A stretch of DNA of 64,000 nt from Motacilla alba alba (lineage: Eukaryota; Chordata; Aves; Passeriformes; Motacillidae), in the NCBI RefSeq assembly GCF_015832195.1, contig NC_052017.1:54838152-54902151 (forward strand), given 5' to 3'. The position numbers and the translations under genes are program-made. The notes below the pieces were generated by a model, which was given only the letters and a program-made list of their open reading frames with translations, did not search any database and was not told the origin of the DNA. The number at the start of each line of letters is the position of its first letter. The first letter of the stretch is position 1. Shown piece after piece: positions 12,441 to 23,748 of the stretch.

Positions 12441-12769
12441 TGTTAGGCCTTGTATTTGCTAGATTATGTGAAACAGCACCTGTGTAGTCAGTATATGATA
12501 AATGACATAATTGTTAGATGTGATTAGATATAATTATTGTTTAAAGAATCATGAGAAATTATGTTAGGGGTTTGAGGAGGAGCACAAGAAATCCATGCTT
12601 GGATGAAATCAATGTATACAATAGAACAATATAAGTTTAATAATTAGTATGTAAGTTGTATAATGATAGAATATAAAACATGTTTGGCTTGAAACCATGT
12701 GGGGTCAGATTTGGGTTTGTGTACCCCTGACACCCAGACCTCTTTAATAAAAGCACCTGCATATAATCA
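12441..12769 (+). repeat. LTR-like element with TATA and poly(A) signal
   Basis: It starts TGTTAGGCC and ends ATATAATCA. TATAAAA lies near 12672 and AATAAA at 12746-12751, in the order expected for a U3-R-U5 unit read on the plus strand. A short direct repeat (GTAGGCCCTGGGAAA with its neighbours) lies just upstream near 12403 and 12426, so the true start could be 12418. No target duplication is found and no second copy is present in the window. Confidence 0.5.
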
Positions 12770-13390
12770 TTCCGTGATGTGTGTTCCTGAACGCTAACAA
12801 CTCAAATGACATGCACATATGTTTTCTGATCTTCCTGGTCCATGTGCAGAGTCTTAAGTGCAGCACACTCAAACAGCCAGTTACATGTGCTAAAGAGGTT
12901 TTTCTCACTCTGGGAGAGACCAGCAACCAAAATTCAAGTATCTGACAACAACAGAACTCATGCAAGTGCCAGGTAAGAAAGCTGTTGCTGGCTTCACCCC
13001 TAACTGCATCTATTGAATTGCAGCACACAGCCTTTTATCTTCAATTTCCTTCTGAGATCTGTACGTACATAATCCTAGAGTCTCACAGAGTCAGGATGCA
13101 GGGTTTCCAATGAAACCACCACTGAAGTTTTGATTCCACCTCCAAAATTCTGTGAATCCAAGAATTGCTCCCAGAAAGCTTGAGTTGTTATGTACTTTGA
13201 GCAGCCTCTCAATTGTACTATAATTGTACAGTCTACGTTCTTTCCTTCCTATGGAAAAGAACTTAATCATTCTCTTCCAGGAGTCCAGTTTTGCATTCCA
13301 CTTCCGAAATTAAACACATTCAAGTATTTCTCTCAAGAGAAAAGGGGCCAGAATAAAATGGTCTTGCCTGTTATTACTCCCTGGCCAACC
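12770..13390. repeat. Complex repeat, continuation
   Basis: Blocks CTCACAGAGTCAGGAT (near 13080), a TGTGAATCCAAGAATTG-like block (near 13150) and GGGGCCAGAATAAAATGGTC (near 13345) correspond in the same order to sequence at 5010-5350. This ties the cluster to the first repeat array. Confidence 0.5.
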
Positions 13391-16300
13391 TTTCCTTCTT
13401 TTGTCAGTGTTCTTTAACATTCTTGTTTTTCTTATTTCTTCTATATATCACTACATATATATTTAGAGAATATAAAATTATTCTTAAGGCTTACAGAATG
13501 GATTGGGTAAAAAAAATGGTTTATAGGGACCATTTATATTAACAAAGCTTCTGATAGCCTTTCCTCTAAGAATCATCATGAACAGCATCATGTTCTTTCT
13601 GTTGTGTTTCTTTCCAATAAGTGCATGTTTGGCACATATTTTGTTGTTACTCCTCTCTCTCCAGCTACTTTGTTTTGTATAAGTTGGTCTTTGTTATTAC
13701 AGATGGCTATATATACGTCTCCTTAGCAATATGGTCATTAATGCAAGCTGTACAATCATGTGATTCACATATAAAGAAGGCCAGCATGGAGAAGAGAGTT
13801 ATGGCCAATGTGTGAGCAGAGAAAACAGATGAATTTATTTTATGTGTGTGAGGCTGAGCATTTAAAAGGTGTTTGGACACATCCCAGGAATAATTCAGGC
13901 TTCCTGAATGAACCCCAAGTGGTCCTGAGTAAGGGGTCAGCAGAGCTGACCTATCCTCATCCACGCCCTATCTTCTGTGAGATTGAGCAAAGCCAGGTGA
14001 TTCCTTCTCTGGCTTCAAACAACAATTTTGTACACCCCCATAACCCCCATCTGTAAGTTAATTAGTAAACTCCAGTTCGATCTGTCTTAATTCCTTTCTT
14101 AGAACTGGCAAACATATTTCAGTATGTGGCAATTAAACAGCTGAAAAGAGAATGGTAAAACTTGAATGCAGCCTTTTGCTAATGGTCCTCCAGAGTGTTA
14201 AACAAGATTTGTTTGCTTAAACTATGACTGGTCCCTTGTGAGTAGCTTCATCCTATTGAGTTTAATTGGTCTGTAGACATTATTCTCCTAGATTTATTTA
14301 GTTTTAGGCAAGATAGAGAGAGGGGGACAAGTTGGACTGGATACTTCGTATTATGTTCTTGATTTTTCCCATATGTCAGGATTTTCTATGCTCTCCAGAG
14401 AACACTGAACTCAAAAAAATGCAAGGATAGAGTAAGGGAACTCTGTTTGAAATCTGTTTTGGCAGAGATTAAGAGACAAATGAAACATTTTTTTCTTTAT
14501 AAATACTTTTTAAAAAATTATATTACCTGCTGGGATCTTTAATTGTATTCCAAATACACATAGCATCCCTCCCCACTAGGAAAGCATTGCTATCTCTGTT
14601 GTATAGGTAAAGGCTAGATGTCAGAATAGACTTTCTAAATCTCTGCTACCTATGCTTGAATTTTCGCTCTCGTGAGGGCTATAGAGCACTTTCACTTGTG
14701 CCTCTTCATTTGGAATGCTTTCAAGCAGAACAGTAAGTCTTTCAGAAAGTCAATTAGATGGTTCAAGGCAGAGTATAATTGGACTTAAAAAGCTTGTCTG
14801 GCCAATTCAGTCATTATTTAAAGGAGTGAGGAAGAAAAGAAACTGGGTAGTGGATAGTCTTCATTTGGCCATGAGGATGGAGAGTGGTAAGGGAATTTGC
14901 TATGTTGGTGTGACAAATGTGATGAAATCCTAATTCCTTTTTCCACTGACTCTGCTTTTAGAATGTGTGTCCAGATCAAGTGAGGAGAAAACCCAGGGGC
15001 CTGAATACTACATCTTTATATTCTAATACTCCGCCCTAGGTGAGAAGCAAGGCTTGTTTCCTGTGAAGGATGGATTGACTGTTCATAGTGGAAAATTCAG
15101 CAGGTCACATATCTGAGCTTCATTCCCAGTACTGCCCCAAACTCCTCCAGCTGATTACTCATTATCTTTTATACCAGTGAAAGCCCCTGGGCAGAGTGAG
15201 GCTATGTCTCCTGGGAAGGGAAGGCAACATCAGCCCTGGGTTCCAAGAAATGGGGAGTGTGAGCAATGTAGAACCCAATCTGGATGCTCCTCTGCAGAGC
15301 GATCTAAGAGCTTCTAGTTATAGTTATCTACTACTGTGAGGTTTTTTGCTTCCCCCATTGCCATGGTTACACTGTAATTCTGTTTAGCAAAAAACACTCT
15401 ATAATTACACTTGATCTCCTACGTTCATAACAATGGATCAGCTTCAACTGTAAGGGATAAGGGTCTAACAATCTGAAGACAAGGGTATTGGAGAAAGGTT
15501 CTGTTTCACATTAAAATCTGCAGATAATTTACCATGAATATTTTAATTTAAAAAATTTGTTGGTAAACTCAGTCGTTCTTTATCATACTGTGAATCTGAA
15601 GACAGCAAATTTACTCTGCAGAACCCAGCCAGTGTTCCTATTAATGCTGTGTGCTTTTATGTGGGTCACGGGGCAATAACATATATGGTTAAGTTAGTTT
15701 ATTTACATCATATGCTGTTGGACCCCATAAAGCTGATTTTACGCAATAGATGAACTGTCACATATTAAAGTTTTTATTCAAGTAAAAATCTTCTGCAAAT
15801 AAAGAAGCAAACACTTTATACTTTTTTTTCTGTTACAAAAACTTAGTAAAAGAAGTATCACATTTATCCTACTTACCTTCATAATGAAAATTCTTGCCTG
15901 GAGTCTCTTCTTGCAAGGTATTGAATGCTCTGGCTGTAATCCAGCAAGATTTAGGCATACAATTGAGCTCTAAAGTCATAAATTGTCATACTTTATTGAA
16001 ACTATTTTAGTGCCTAAAGAGCGCAGGTGCATTAAGTGTTTTGCTGGATTGAAGCCATAATGCAAAGAGTCCTCCAAGTTCAAATCCTTAATTAATAAAT
16101 TTATTCAGAGCAGTTCTTGTATCCAAAGCAAGAATAGCAATGAGATGGTTGAGTACTGAACTCTCTCAGGGCATCTAAGGACAGCATGTTTTGTAAAATT
16201 ATGGTTAAATATGGCTAGGTATGGTTTGCTGTAATCTGTTCTTCTCAAACAGAAAAAAATCTGGCTTGATGATTGTATGATGAATACAAATGAAATAAAT

Positions 16301-17230
16301 GTGTCACTCTATGGGTGATAGATATAAACATTGATGGATTTTACTGTTTGTTTACTAACTTAAAATAAGTCTTTATCTTACTACTTCTTCAATGGATAGG
16401 TTATTTTTCTATTTGATTAGAAGTTCTTTTTTATTAGAAGGATGTTGCTGAACCTCTATATGATTTGAGAGACTTCTAATGTATATTTCTTTTGTCTCTC
16501 CTTCTTGGATTTTGTGTAAATGGAGAATACTTTCTTGTTTTTATTCTCTAAGATTAAATTTATCACTATTATGCTAAACTATTAAGTAATCCAAAATCGT
16601 TTAAATATTGGATAAAAAGTGAAAGGCCTTCCTTTTATCTGTGACTTTACACCTGAACAGGTGATCTACCCTGGCAAACAGATGCATCCCCTGATAGAAA
16701 GGTGCCTTGCCAACTGCAATGAAAATCAGCAGCCTCTCACCCTGTACTGGGGCCTGGCCACACTGCCTATTGGGCCACAATGCAGTACTCTTAGAGGACC
16801 GTAGTTGAAGCAGGAAGCCAACCTGCATTTGAGGGTACTAAAACTGAGATGAGGATTCAAACTACAGCAACTACAATAATTACTCTAGTAGTGAAAAAGA
16901 AAAAAGGGACAAGGCAACCAATGCATCTATATCATCCTTCTCTCTTTAATGTTCTTGATTTTGGAGATTTTCTCATGGTTTTTTTGGGCTGGGTTTTTGC
17001 TTTGTTTTTCATAGAACTAACATCACAGTTCATATAAACAGAAAACTGAACCAGTTCTTCAGTAATTTCTTTCAATTCCTCAGCTGCTTTACAATAGCTA
17101 AAACATAGTTTATTTCAATGGCCTAGGGTCCAGTAGACTTTACTGATACATCTCAGATTTCTGTCAGTGTAGGCTCTTCCACAGTTATGTATTACGTAAT
17201 GGAAAACAGCATGTAATGTTTACCTAGTGT
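13391..17230. other. Anonymous region, no gene recognised
   Basis: About 3.8 kb of AT-rich intron-like sequence. Open frames are all under 90 codons with no domain, paired splice sites or repeats that I can support. Confidence 0.45.
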
Positions 17231-17261
17231 TTTCCAAGCTTCCTAGCTTGGAAAGCTTTCC
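17231..17261. repeat. Hairpin of perfect 10-bp arms plus palindrome
   Basis: TTTCCAAGCT (17231-17240) and AGCTTGGAAA (17245-17254) are perfect inverted arms around a 4-base loop. They run into the perfect palindrome GGAAAGCTTTCC (17250-17261). Further copies of the TTCCTAGCTT motif follow to 17285. No function is evident. Confidence 0.8.
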
Positions 17262-18147
17262 AAGCTTTCCTAGCTTCCAGCTAGGATTTCTCTGTCTGTA
17301 GTTGTATGTCTTGCACCATAGATCTGTCTGATGTTTTGTTCATGTTGCATAGCTTCAAGATTGTCTTGTGAAACACTGCACAGTGGCCATGCTGCTGGTT
17401 CCTGCTGCTACCATTTAATATTCCCTTCAGCTAGTCAATAGCTAGAAAACAGTAGCCAAAATAACAAGGCTGCTATAGAGATGATTCAAAACCCAGTGGC
17501 TCCTCTTGTCCAACTTGCATTTTAGCTTTGGAGTTTATTTATCAAAGTTTTTTTTCAGACTGGCTGTTGCTGATGGAATTTGAGGCCTAATGTAAGATAC
17601 TCAGATGGTGGATCTGTTTCCATTCTGCACCACTGCAAATCTCTAAAAATGGAGACTGGGAAAAAAAAAAGGAATTTACAAAAAAAAAAAAAAAGGGCAT
17701 ATCTCTTCCAGATGCTAAAAATCAGCTGCAAAGAGACTTTAATCTTAAAACTACTACAATGAAGGATCCATTTATTGGGGTTGGGGGGCAATTGTAGTAT
17801 TGATACAATAATTGTACTAACTGGAGGTTACTGTGCAATACCAGGTATACAAAGGTACTTTCTGCTGAAGGTGTTGGGGGTTAGGTTTCTTTCCTTTTGT
17901 TCCTTTTTTACTTATAGAATTTTTTCCCATAAGTTGGTAGGAAACACTCACAAATGGGTACTTAAGAAAAACAAAAGAAGTGGCCAAGCTCAGGGGAGGA
18001 AGGCATGTGGTTGCACTTCTCTTATCTGGGAGTTTCTCTCCGAGATGCAGAGATACCCCAATAATTGGGCTGATAAAAGAGAGCGCTGGGGCAGCTGCTG
18101 TCTCTCTTTCTCCCTCTCTGTCTCTCTGTCTCTCTCTTCCCCCTTTG
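17262..18147. other. Anonymous 5' flank of ERV-1
   Basis: Two A-runs lie near 17661 and 17680 and a CT-rich (TCTCTCTG) tract near 18100-18145, directly before the ERV-1 insertion. An open frame from 17980 crosses the insertion junction and is not a gene. Confidence 0.45.
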
Positions 18148-18153
18148 GAGAAG
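18148..18153. repeat. Target site duplication of ERV-1, left
   Basis: GAGAAG abuts the TG of the 5' LTR fragment and is repeated at 23743-23748 right after the CA of the 3' LTR. A 6-bp duplication is usual for beta- and alpharetroviruses. Confidence 0.9.
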
Positions 18154-18233
18154 TGTTGTGATGCACTAGATTGTTATTTGGATACTGCACTGGGTGTTGT
18201 GTTATACAAATGTTTCCCCCCTTTCCTCAGATG
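18154..18233 (+). repeat. ERV-1 5' LTR, truncated to first 80 bp
   Basis: It matches the first 80 bp of the 3' LTR (23342-23421) with one difference (C versus T at the eleventh base). After ATG at 18231-18233 the two sequences part. The promoter, R, U5, primer binding site and leader are missing, so the element lacks its normal promoter. The outer edge is intact, as the target duplication shows, so the deletion probably came after integration. Confidence 0.85.
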
Positions 18234-18360
18234 CTCCTCCCCCTCCCTCCCTGCCCCGCCCCTCATGACATCACCCTGTAACCCCGCCCCTGGTTCCCAC
18301 GGTTACCCCGCCCCCCTCCCTGTTCCAGTTTCCCGCGCCCCCTTGCCCGGGTACCCCGAC

Positions 18361-18550
18361 AGTGGGGCCGAGGGATGGGGGGGTGGGGCCGAGGGATGGG
18401 GGGGGTGGGTCCCTGCCTGGCCCCCACGGGGGTGGGGCAGGGGGAGGGCACGTCCCTGCTTCTGGTTACCAAGGCGCCGGGGTGGGTGGGGCAGGGGTAG
18501 GGGGTGTACCCTCTACCAGTCCCCAAGGGAGTGGGGTGGGGGGTGAACCC
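18361..18550 (+). repeat. G-rich tandem repeat inside gag leader
   Basis: A unit of about 22 bp, GTGGGGCCGAGGGATGGGGG, is present twice in tandem, followed by looser G-rich copies to about 18550. It encodes Gly/Pro/Arg-rich sequence in every frame. The slip-prone G runs probably explain why the ATG at 18264 is out of frame with the rest of gag. Confidence 0.7.
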
Positions 18551-19548
18551 CTGCCTACTTCCCAGGGCGGTGCGGCTGGGGGGAGAGTTAGTCCCTCGCC
18601 TAGTCCCCATGAGGGTGTAGCCGAAACAAAAAAACCTATCATTCAAACCCGGGACGAAGTGATTCCTTTAGTAGCTCCCGTCCAATACAATGGTGGTAGG
18701 GCTGGCCCTAGGACCTACCAACCCTTCTCATACCAAACAAAGCGTGAACTATGTAAAACCCAATTGGAATTTGGGAGACATAGTGAAATCTTTAAAAGCA
18801 TGATGAAGGCTACATTAACATCCCTTGAATTTGTCCCTACCGATCTCCTAGATCTTTTCCGGTGCCTGCTTACCCAGTCAGAGTTTGATCTATGGAAAGG
18901 CTCCTGGAAGAGATCTTTAAGGGATCTCTTGGAGGAACTTAAACAAAACCCACAGGATGCCAAAGATTTAGAAAATAATCCCCTCAGCTATGAACATCTG
19001 TGCAGCGAGGGGGATTGGTCTAAGCCCGAGGATCAAGCTCGGGTGTTGTCAAAATCCATTCTAGATAAGATTTCAAAGGCTGCAGGTAAAGCTTTTAACC
19101 AGTTACCAACCGTTGAATCTAAAGGTAGTTTTCTTGACATTAAACAATCTCCTTCAGAAAGTTTCTTGCAGTTTGTCGACTGACTTCGTGCACAGGTTGA
19201 AAGACAAGTTCAGGACCCCAAGACACAAGTGGAGATAGTGAAAGAGCTGGCACAGAGGAATGCCAATGAGGTCTGCAGCAGGGTGCTCCTAGGACTGCCT
19301 CTCAACCCTCCATCTACACTGGCAGAGATGATTGAAGCGTGTGCCAGGAAAGCGGAACTGTTCTCTGCACGAGAGCCGTGGTCAAAGCCTGCAATCCCAG
19401 AGACTGTGGCACCTGTTTCTCCAGAAGTCATGAGGACACAGATGTCACCAGAGCAGCTTCAACACATCATCTGCTTCATATGCAAAAAACCTGGACACTT
19501 TGCCCAAAATTGCCCACAAAACCAGCAACAAAAGACACCCTTTACTCC

Positions 19549-19555
19549 AAAAAAC
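19549..19555 (+). promoter_or_regulatory. ERV-1 gag-pro -1 frameshift site AAAAAAC
   Basis: The heptamer reads A AAA AAC in the gag frame, the classical -1 slip sequence and the type known at the MMTV gag-pro junction. Slipping here enters the pro frame, which is open to 20394. Confidence 0.85.
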
Positions 19556-20394
19556 CAGGACACCAGCGCGGCTCCCTTGCCCCGCGCTACGACATAAATG
19601 CAGTAGGCTTCCCTGAGGGGAAAACCTCCCCCAAAGCAGAAAAGGGGGAGGCAGGGAAGCGGGATGCGGGGAAACTAAATAACAGTGTACAGGATAAAAT
19701 CTGGCAGCCTCACAAGCGTTTCAAGCTTGTGACCACCAAAGCTTTTGTTTTCAGGTCTACCCAGTGGATGGTCATTGGAGTGGACCTGCCAGAGGACTTG
19801 CCGGACTTGACAAAAGATCGCCCGAGACTGGACAGTGAGTACTTTGTTATTGGGGACACAGCACACACACCCATGGAGATTGAGGTGGCACCCATGACCA
19901 TCAAGGGGGACATACCTAATCTCATTCTTCTAGCGCGCTGTCCACAGCCACCCTTCCATTTGGCCAAGGGGCAAATCATTGCCCAGGCCATTCCTGTCCC
20001 TGCAGAAATATCAGTAGATGACAAGGCCCCAGGTGTATACTGGGCGGAAGTGGTTGGTGAGGACAAACCCATTATGGGATGCAACCTGATGCGTGGAGAA
20101 GAACATCTCCACGTGGAAGGGCTGCTAGACACAGGGGCAGATGTGACAATCATACCTGAAAGGCTGTGGCCATCACATTGGGATTTGCAGCCCGTGGCTG
20201 GTAGAATCCAAGGTGTAGGAGGAGTCACATTGGCAAAGATATCAAAAAGCATCGTGCAAATTGAGGGACCGGACGGAAGATTGGCCAGTGTCCGTCCATT
20301 TATCACTGACTATAAAGCTCCCTTGTGGGGTAGAGACACCATGTCGCAATGGGGAGTCAAATTGGTCATCCCTAAGACTCCCCAGGATTTTTAG
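19549..20394 (+). CDS. pro: ERV-1 pro: dUTPase-like region plus aspartic protease
   Basis: Read from gag by the -1 shift at 19549-19555 and open throughout. The N-terminal part (about 19760-20020) looks like a decayed or divergent dUTPase; only the fourth motif (AKGQIIAQ-like, near 19960) is clear, and the GVIDxDY-type motif is not recognisable. The C-terminal part is a retroviral aspartic protease with the LLDTGAD catalytic motif (catalytic Asp at 20128-20130) and a flap-like region. dUTPase lying upstream of protease in the pro frame is the betaretroviral order. The reading frame ends at the TAG that adjoins the pro-pol slip site. Confidence 0.85.
   Translation, partial: KKPGHQRGSLAPRYDINAVGFPEGKTSPKAEKGEAGKRDAGKLNNSVQDKIWQPHKRFKLVTTKAFVFRSTQWMVIGVDLPEDLPDLTKDRPRLDSEYFVIGDTAHTPMEIEVAPMTIKGDIPNLILLARCPQPPFHLAKGQIIAQAIPVPAEISVDDKAPGVYWAEVVGEDKPIMGCNLMRGEEHLHVEGLLDTGADVTIIPERLWPSHWDLQPVAGRIQGVGGVTLAKISKSIVQIEGPDGRLASVRPFITDYKAPLWGRDTMSQWGVKLVIPKTPQDF
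20385..20391 (+). promoter_or_regulatory. ERV-1 pro-pol -1 frameshift site GGATTTT
   Basis: Reads G GAT TTT in the pro frame, immediately before the TAG stop at 20392-20394. It is close to the GGATTTA type known in betaretroviruses. A -1 slip leads directly into the pol frame. Confidence 0.85.
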
Positions 20395-23105
20395 AGGCGG
20401 CCACTGTGGAGCGCCCTGCCCACAAGTTAACATGGCTGGATAATAATCCAGTCTGGGTACATCAGTGGCCGCTCAGTAAGGAAAAGCTGAAGGCGCTCGA
20501 GGAGCTTGTGCAAGAACAATTGGCTAAAGGACACATTGAAGAGACAACTAGCCAGTGGAATTCCCCTGTGTTCGTAATAAAAAAGCCAAGGAAGGATAGG
20601 TGGCGGCTCCTCCATGATCTAAGAGAAATAAACAAGGTTATTGAAGACATGGGGTCTCTACAACCAGGGATGCCCTCCCCAACCATGCTCCCCCAAAAAT
20701 GGAAATTGGTTGTCATAGACATAAAGGACTGTTTCTTCCATATTCCCCTACACCCGGAAGATGCACCACCGTTTGCCTTCTCGGTTCCTACCATCAATCG
20801 AGAAGCCCCAATGAAGCGCTACCACTGGAAAGTATTGCCTCAAGGCATGAAATGCTCTCCTTCCATCTGCCAGTGGTATGTGGCTTCATTGCTGTCCCCA
20901 GTGCGTGCTCAAAAAAGGAAGGCAATCATCCTACACTACATGGATGATGTGCTTGTGTGTGCCCCCGATGACATAATACTCCAAGACACACTTGACCTAG
21001 TGGTTAATGTTTTAACCTCTGCTGGATTCCAACTGCAGGAAAGCAAGGTTCAGAGGATGCCACCTTGGAAGTACCTGGGCATGGACATCACTGCACGGAC
21101 AGTTGTTCCGCAGAAATTGGAAATCATGAATGATCCCAAAACCCTAGCAGATCTCCATTCCCTGTGTGGGTCTTTGAACTGGGTCAGGCCTTGGCTAGGT
21201 CCTCACCAATGAGGACCTAGCTCCCCTTCTCAACTTACTGAAAGGGGAGAGAGACCTAGCTTCTCCCAGGGAGCTGACCCCAGAGGCAAAAACCGCTCTC
21301 CAAAAGGTACAGAAAGCTTTGGCTGAGAGGCAGGCTCATCGCTATCGGCCCGAGCTGCCTTTCAAATTCATTGTTCTAGGGAAGTTACCACACATACATG
21401 GGTTAATATTCCAGTGGTCTGAGGGGCAGAGTGATTCACTTCTAGTCATAGAGTGGGTTTTTCTCTCCCTTCAGCGATCCAAAACCATCACACAGCCACA
21501 GGAGCTGATAGCTCAGCTGATCCGGGAGGCCAGGGTAAGATTGCGTGAGCTGGCCTGTTGTGACTTTCAGTGCATTCACCTTCCGGTTTTACTTTCTAAG
21601 GAGGGAAGGAACTCTCCTGAGAGGTTCACCAAAGAGATGCTCGAGAACCTGCTCCAGAGCAATGCCAGTCTCCAGTTGTCTCTGGACAGCTACAGTGGAC
21701 AGGTATCTTTCCACGCCCCGTCACACAAGCTGTTCAACGAGGAATTCCACCTCATAGCTCCTGAGATAAGGAGTCGCAGGCCTCTCAAGGCGCTTACAGT
21801 GTTCACGGATGCATCCGAGGTCTCCCACAAGTCGGTGATGACTTGGAGAAATCCACAGACCCAGCATTGGGAAGCTGATGTTGAGTTTGTGGAAGGGTCG
21901 CCCCAGATCGCTGAACTGGCTGCAGTTGTGAGAGCCTTTGAGAAGTTCTCGGAGCCAATTAATTTGGTTACCGACTCAGCAAATGTGGCGGGATTAGTGT
22001 CCAGGGCTGAGCAGGCAGTTCTCAAAGACATCGAGAATGAACAGCTCTTCAGATTGCTCTCAAAACTAATTTATTTGATTTCCCAGCGGGAGCATCCGTT
22101 CTTTGTGATGCACGTTAGGTCACACACCGATCTGCCAGGCGAGATCGCAGAAGGTAATAGCAAAGGAGATTCCCTTGCAGCTCCAGCAGGAATGGCACGC
22201 CTTCCGGACATCTTTCAACAGGCAAAGCTAAGTCACCAGCAATATCATCAAAACGTTCCAGGTCTAATCCGCCAATTCCAATTAACACGGAGTCAGGCTC
22301 AAGCCATTGTGGCCACCTGTCCTAATTTCCAGCTTCAGGCAGTCCCATCACTGGGTGTTGGGGTTAACCCCCGAGGCCTTGGAGCTGTGAAGTGTGGCAG
22401 ACTGATATCACACACATTCCCAGTTTTGGTCGCATGAAATATGTACATGTCAGCATAGACACACACTCAGGTACGGTTTATGCCTCTGCCCACATAGGGG
22501 AAAGGGCTGCGCATGCCAAACAACATTTATTGCAAGCCTTTTCAGTGTTGGGGATCCCTAGGGAGATCAAAACTGACAATGGCCCAGCGTATGCCTCCAA
22601 GGAGTTCCTAGAGTTTGTCCAGCAGTGGGGAGTGGAGCATAAGACAGGCATCCCCCACTCCCCCACAGGTCAAGCTGTGATCGAGCGTGCCCACCATACG
22701 CTCAAACAAGTCCTGGCTCGGCAGGGCAGTTCTGCAGTGTGGATGACTCCACAACAAAAACTCTGCAAAGCGCTTTTTACAATCAACTTCTTAAACTGTT
22801 CATTTGAAAACATGAATCCCCCAGTAGTACGTCATTTCAATAATAACAATCGGTTTAAGTTTTCACAGTGTCCACCAGTTCTCATTAAGGACCCAGAAAC
22901 CTGGGAAGTCAAGGGTCCTTATGAGCTCGTCACCTGGAGGCGTGGTTACGCATGCGTGTCCACCCCCTCAGGCCCCCGATGGATACCCCAATAGTGGGTA
23001 AAACCTTTCATTCCCAAAAATCCAGTTCCAGCAGACACCAAGGAGAAACAAGCAGCTGTCGCCTCAAAGAGAAGACGCCGCCGGAAAGAAAAAGAAATTT
23101 CCTAA
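20385..23105 (+). pseudogene. pol: ERV-1 pol, broken (RT, RNase H, integrase)
   Basis: Reverse transcriptase with YMDD at 20937-20948 and a preceding LHDLRE block. RNase H follows with TDAS, the AELAA Glu and VTDS, and a candidate fourth Asp further on. Integrase keeps the D,D-35-E set: Asp at 22404, Asp at 22575 and Glu at 22683 with correct spacing. The HHCC finger has lost its second Cys-type pair (CPNF rather than CxxC). Breaks: a frame change near 21195-21212, another near 22385-22392, and TAG at 22992-22994 just before the basic C-terminal tail, which runs to TAA at 23103-23105. The catalytic motifs survive, but no single frame spans them. Confidence 0.9.
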
Positions 23106-23341
23106 AAGAACTAGCTGCATTCCGGTAGACCCATGAACTTAAGGACACTCTTGAAAAATAAATGTATTTTTTTTTCTTTGTAGAAGAAGAGAATCTACCT
23201 CCCACCTATCCTCGTGATGAACCCTGTCCAAGTTGTCATCCTGCTGGACTGTTCAAAGATTGGGGACTCTCGGGGTGGTAGACTTCTATAATTAGGTCAA
23301 TTCTGGTGGTTTTTTTTCTTTTTTAACAGAAAAGAGTGAGG
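23106..23341 (+). other. ERV-1 pol-LTR spacer, no env
   Basis: Only about 236 bp separate the pol end from the 3' LTR and no env coding is seen. The stretch AGAAAAGAGTGAGG (23328-23341), next to the LTR, is the probable polypurine tract. A TTTTTCTTTTTTAACAG sequence lies just upstream and resembles a splice acceptor. Confidence 0.65.
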
Positions 23342-23742
23342 TGTTGTGATGTACTAGATTGTTATTTGGATACTGCACTGGGTGTTGTGTTATACAAATG
23401 TTTCCCCCCTTTCCTCAGATGGTGTACCCCTCGGATAAGGTGGTCTTGTCCCTTGAAGCCCCTCCCTTCGCCCCTCCCCACTGGTATCCCCTTGCCTGTG
23501 GACTTCCGTCCCCGCCTCCCTTTCCGCGGGTATAAATGTTCCTTGAGTTTGGAGTTCTCTCTCTCTTCTTCACCTGGAAACCCTACGATGCAGATGTCCC
23601 CTTCCAGCTAATAAACAGGACATCAGAACCACGTGGAGAAAGAGCGCTTCTCGTCCTTTACTTCGTCCATGTAGGATCCGTGTGGGCTTAAATCCCAAGC
23701 TAGCCGGGGGGATTTAGAGCCCGAAACCCACGGGTTCCTTCA
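23342..23742 (+). repeat. ERV-1 3' LTR (401 bp)
   Basis: It starts TGTTGTGATG and ends CCTTCA, followed by the GAGAAG duplication. TATAAAT lies at 23531-23537 and AATAAA at 23610-23615, so the order U3, TATA, poly(A) signal is on the plus strand. As the 5' LTR lacks these parts, this is the only complete LTR of ERV-1. Confidence 0.9.
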
Positions 23743-23748
23743 GAGAAG
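23743..23748. repeat. Target site duplication of ERV-1, right
   Basis: GAGAAG, identical to 18148-18153. Confidence 0.9.

Larger units (their letters stand above)
18264..19597 (+). pseudogene. gag: ERV-1 gag, broken
   Basis: Structural polyprotein of a beta-like retrovirus. The nearest ATG that opens into the Pro/Gly-rich leader is at 18264, in a different frame from the rest; the frame changes inside the G-rich tandem repeat around 18361-18410. The main frame from about 18600 holds a capsid-like region, ending in a major homology region-like stretch near 19140-19180 that is cut by TGA at 19181-19183. The frame resumes at once and carries the capsid C-terminal part and a single CCHC zinc knuckle (C-x2-C-x4-H-x4-C, about 19480-19521). 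Most betaretroviral Gags have two knuckles. The frame then runs to the stop at 19595-19597. Confidence 0.85.
18154..23742 (+). mobile_element. ERV-1, defective betaretrovirus-like provirus
   Basis: A 5.6-kb endogenous retrovirus with the order LTR fragment, gag, pro (dUTPase-like plus protease), pol, 3' LTR, bounded by matching GAGAAG target duplications. The gag-pro and pro-pol reading frames each step by -1 at slippery heptamers typical of betaretroviruses. Damage seen: loss of most of the 5' LTR and the whole leader, an in-frame stop in gag, a frame break in the G-rich 5' part of gag, two frame changes and a late stop in pol, and no env. Pol resembles that of ERV-2, so both belong to the same broad beta-like group. 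Confidence 0.93.

Noticed and set aside
17980..18546. 188-codon frame crossing into ERV-1
   Set aside because: It begins in host sequence, crosses the insertion junction and then reads the G-rich gag leader in the wrong frame.
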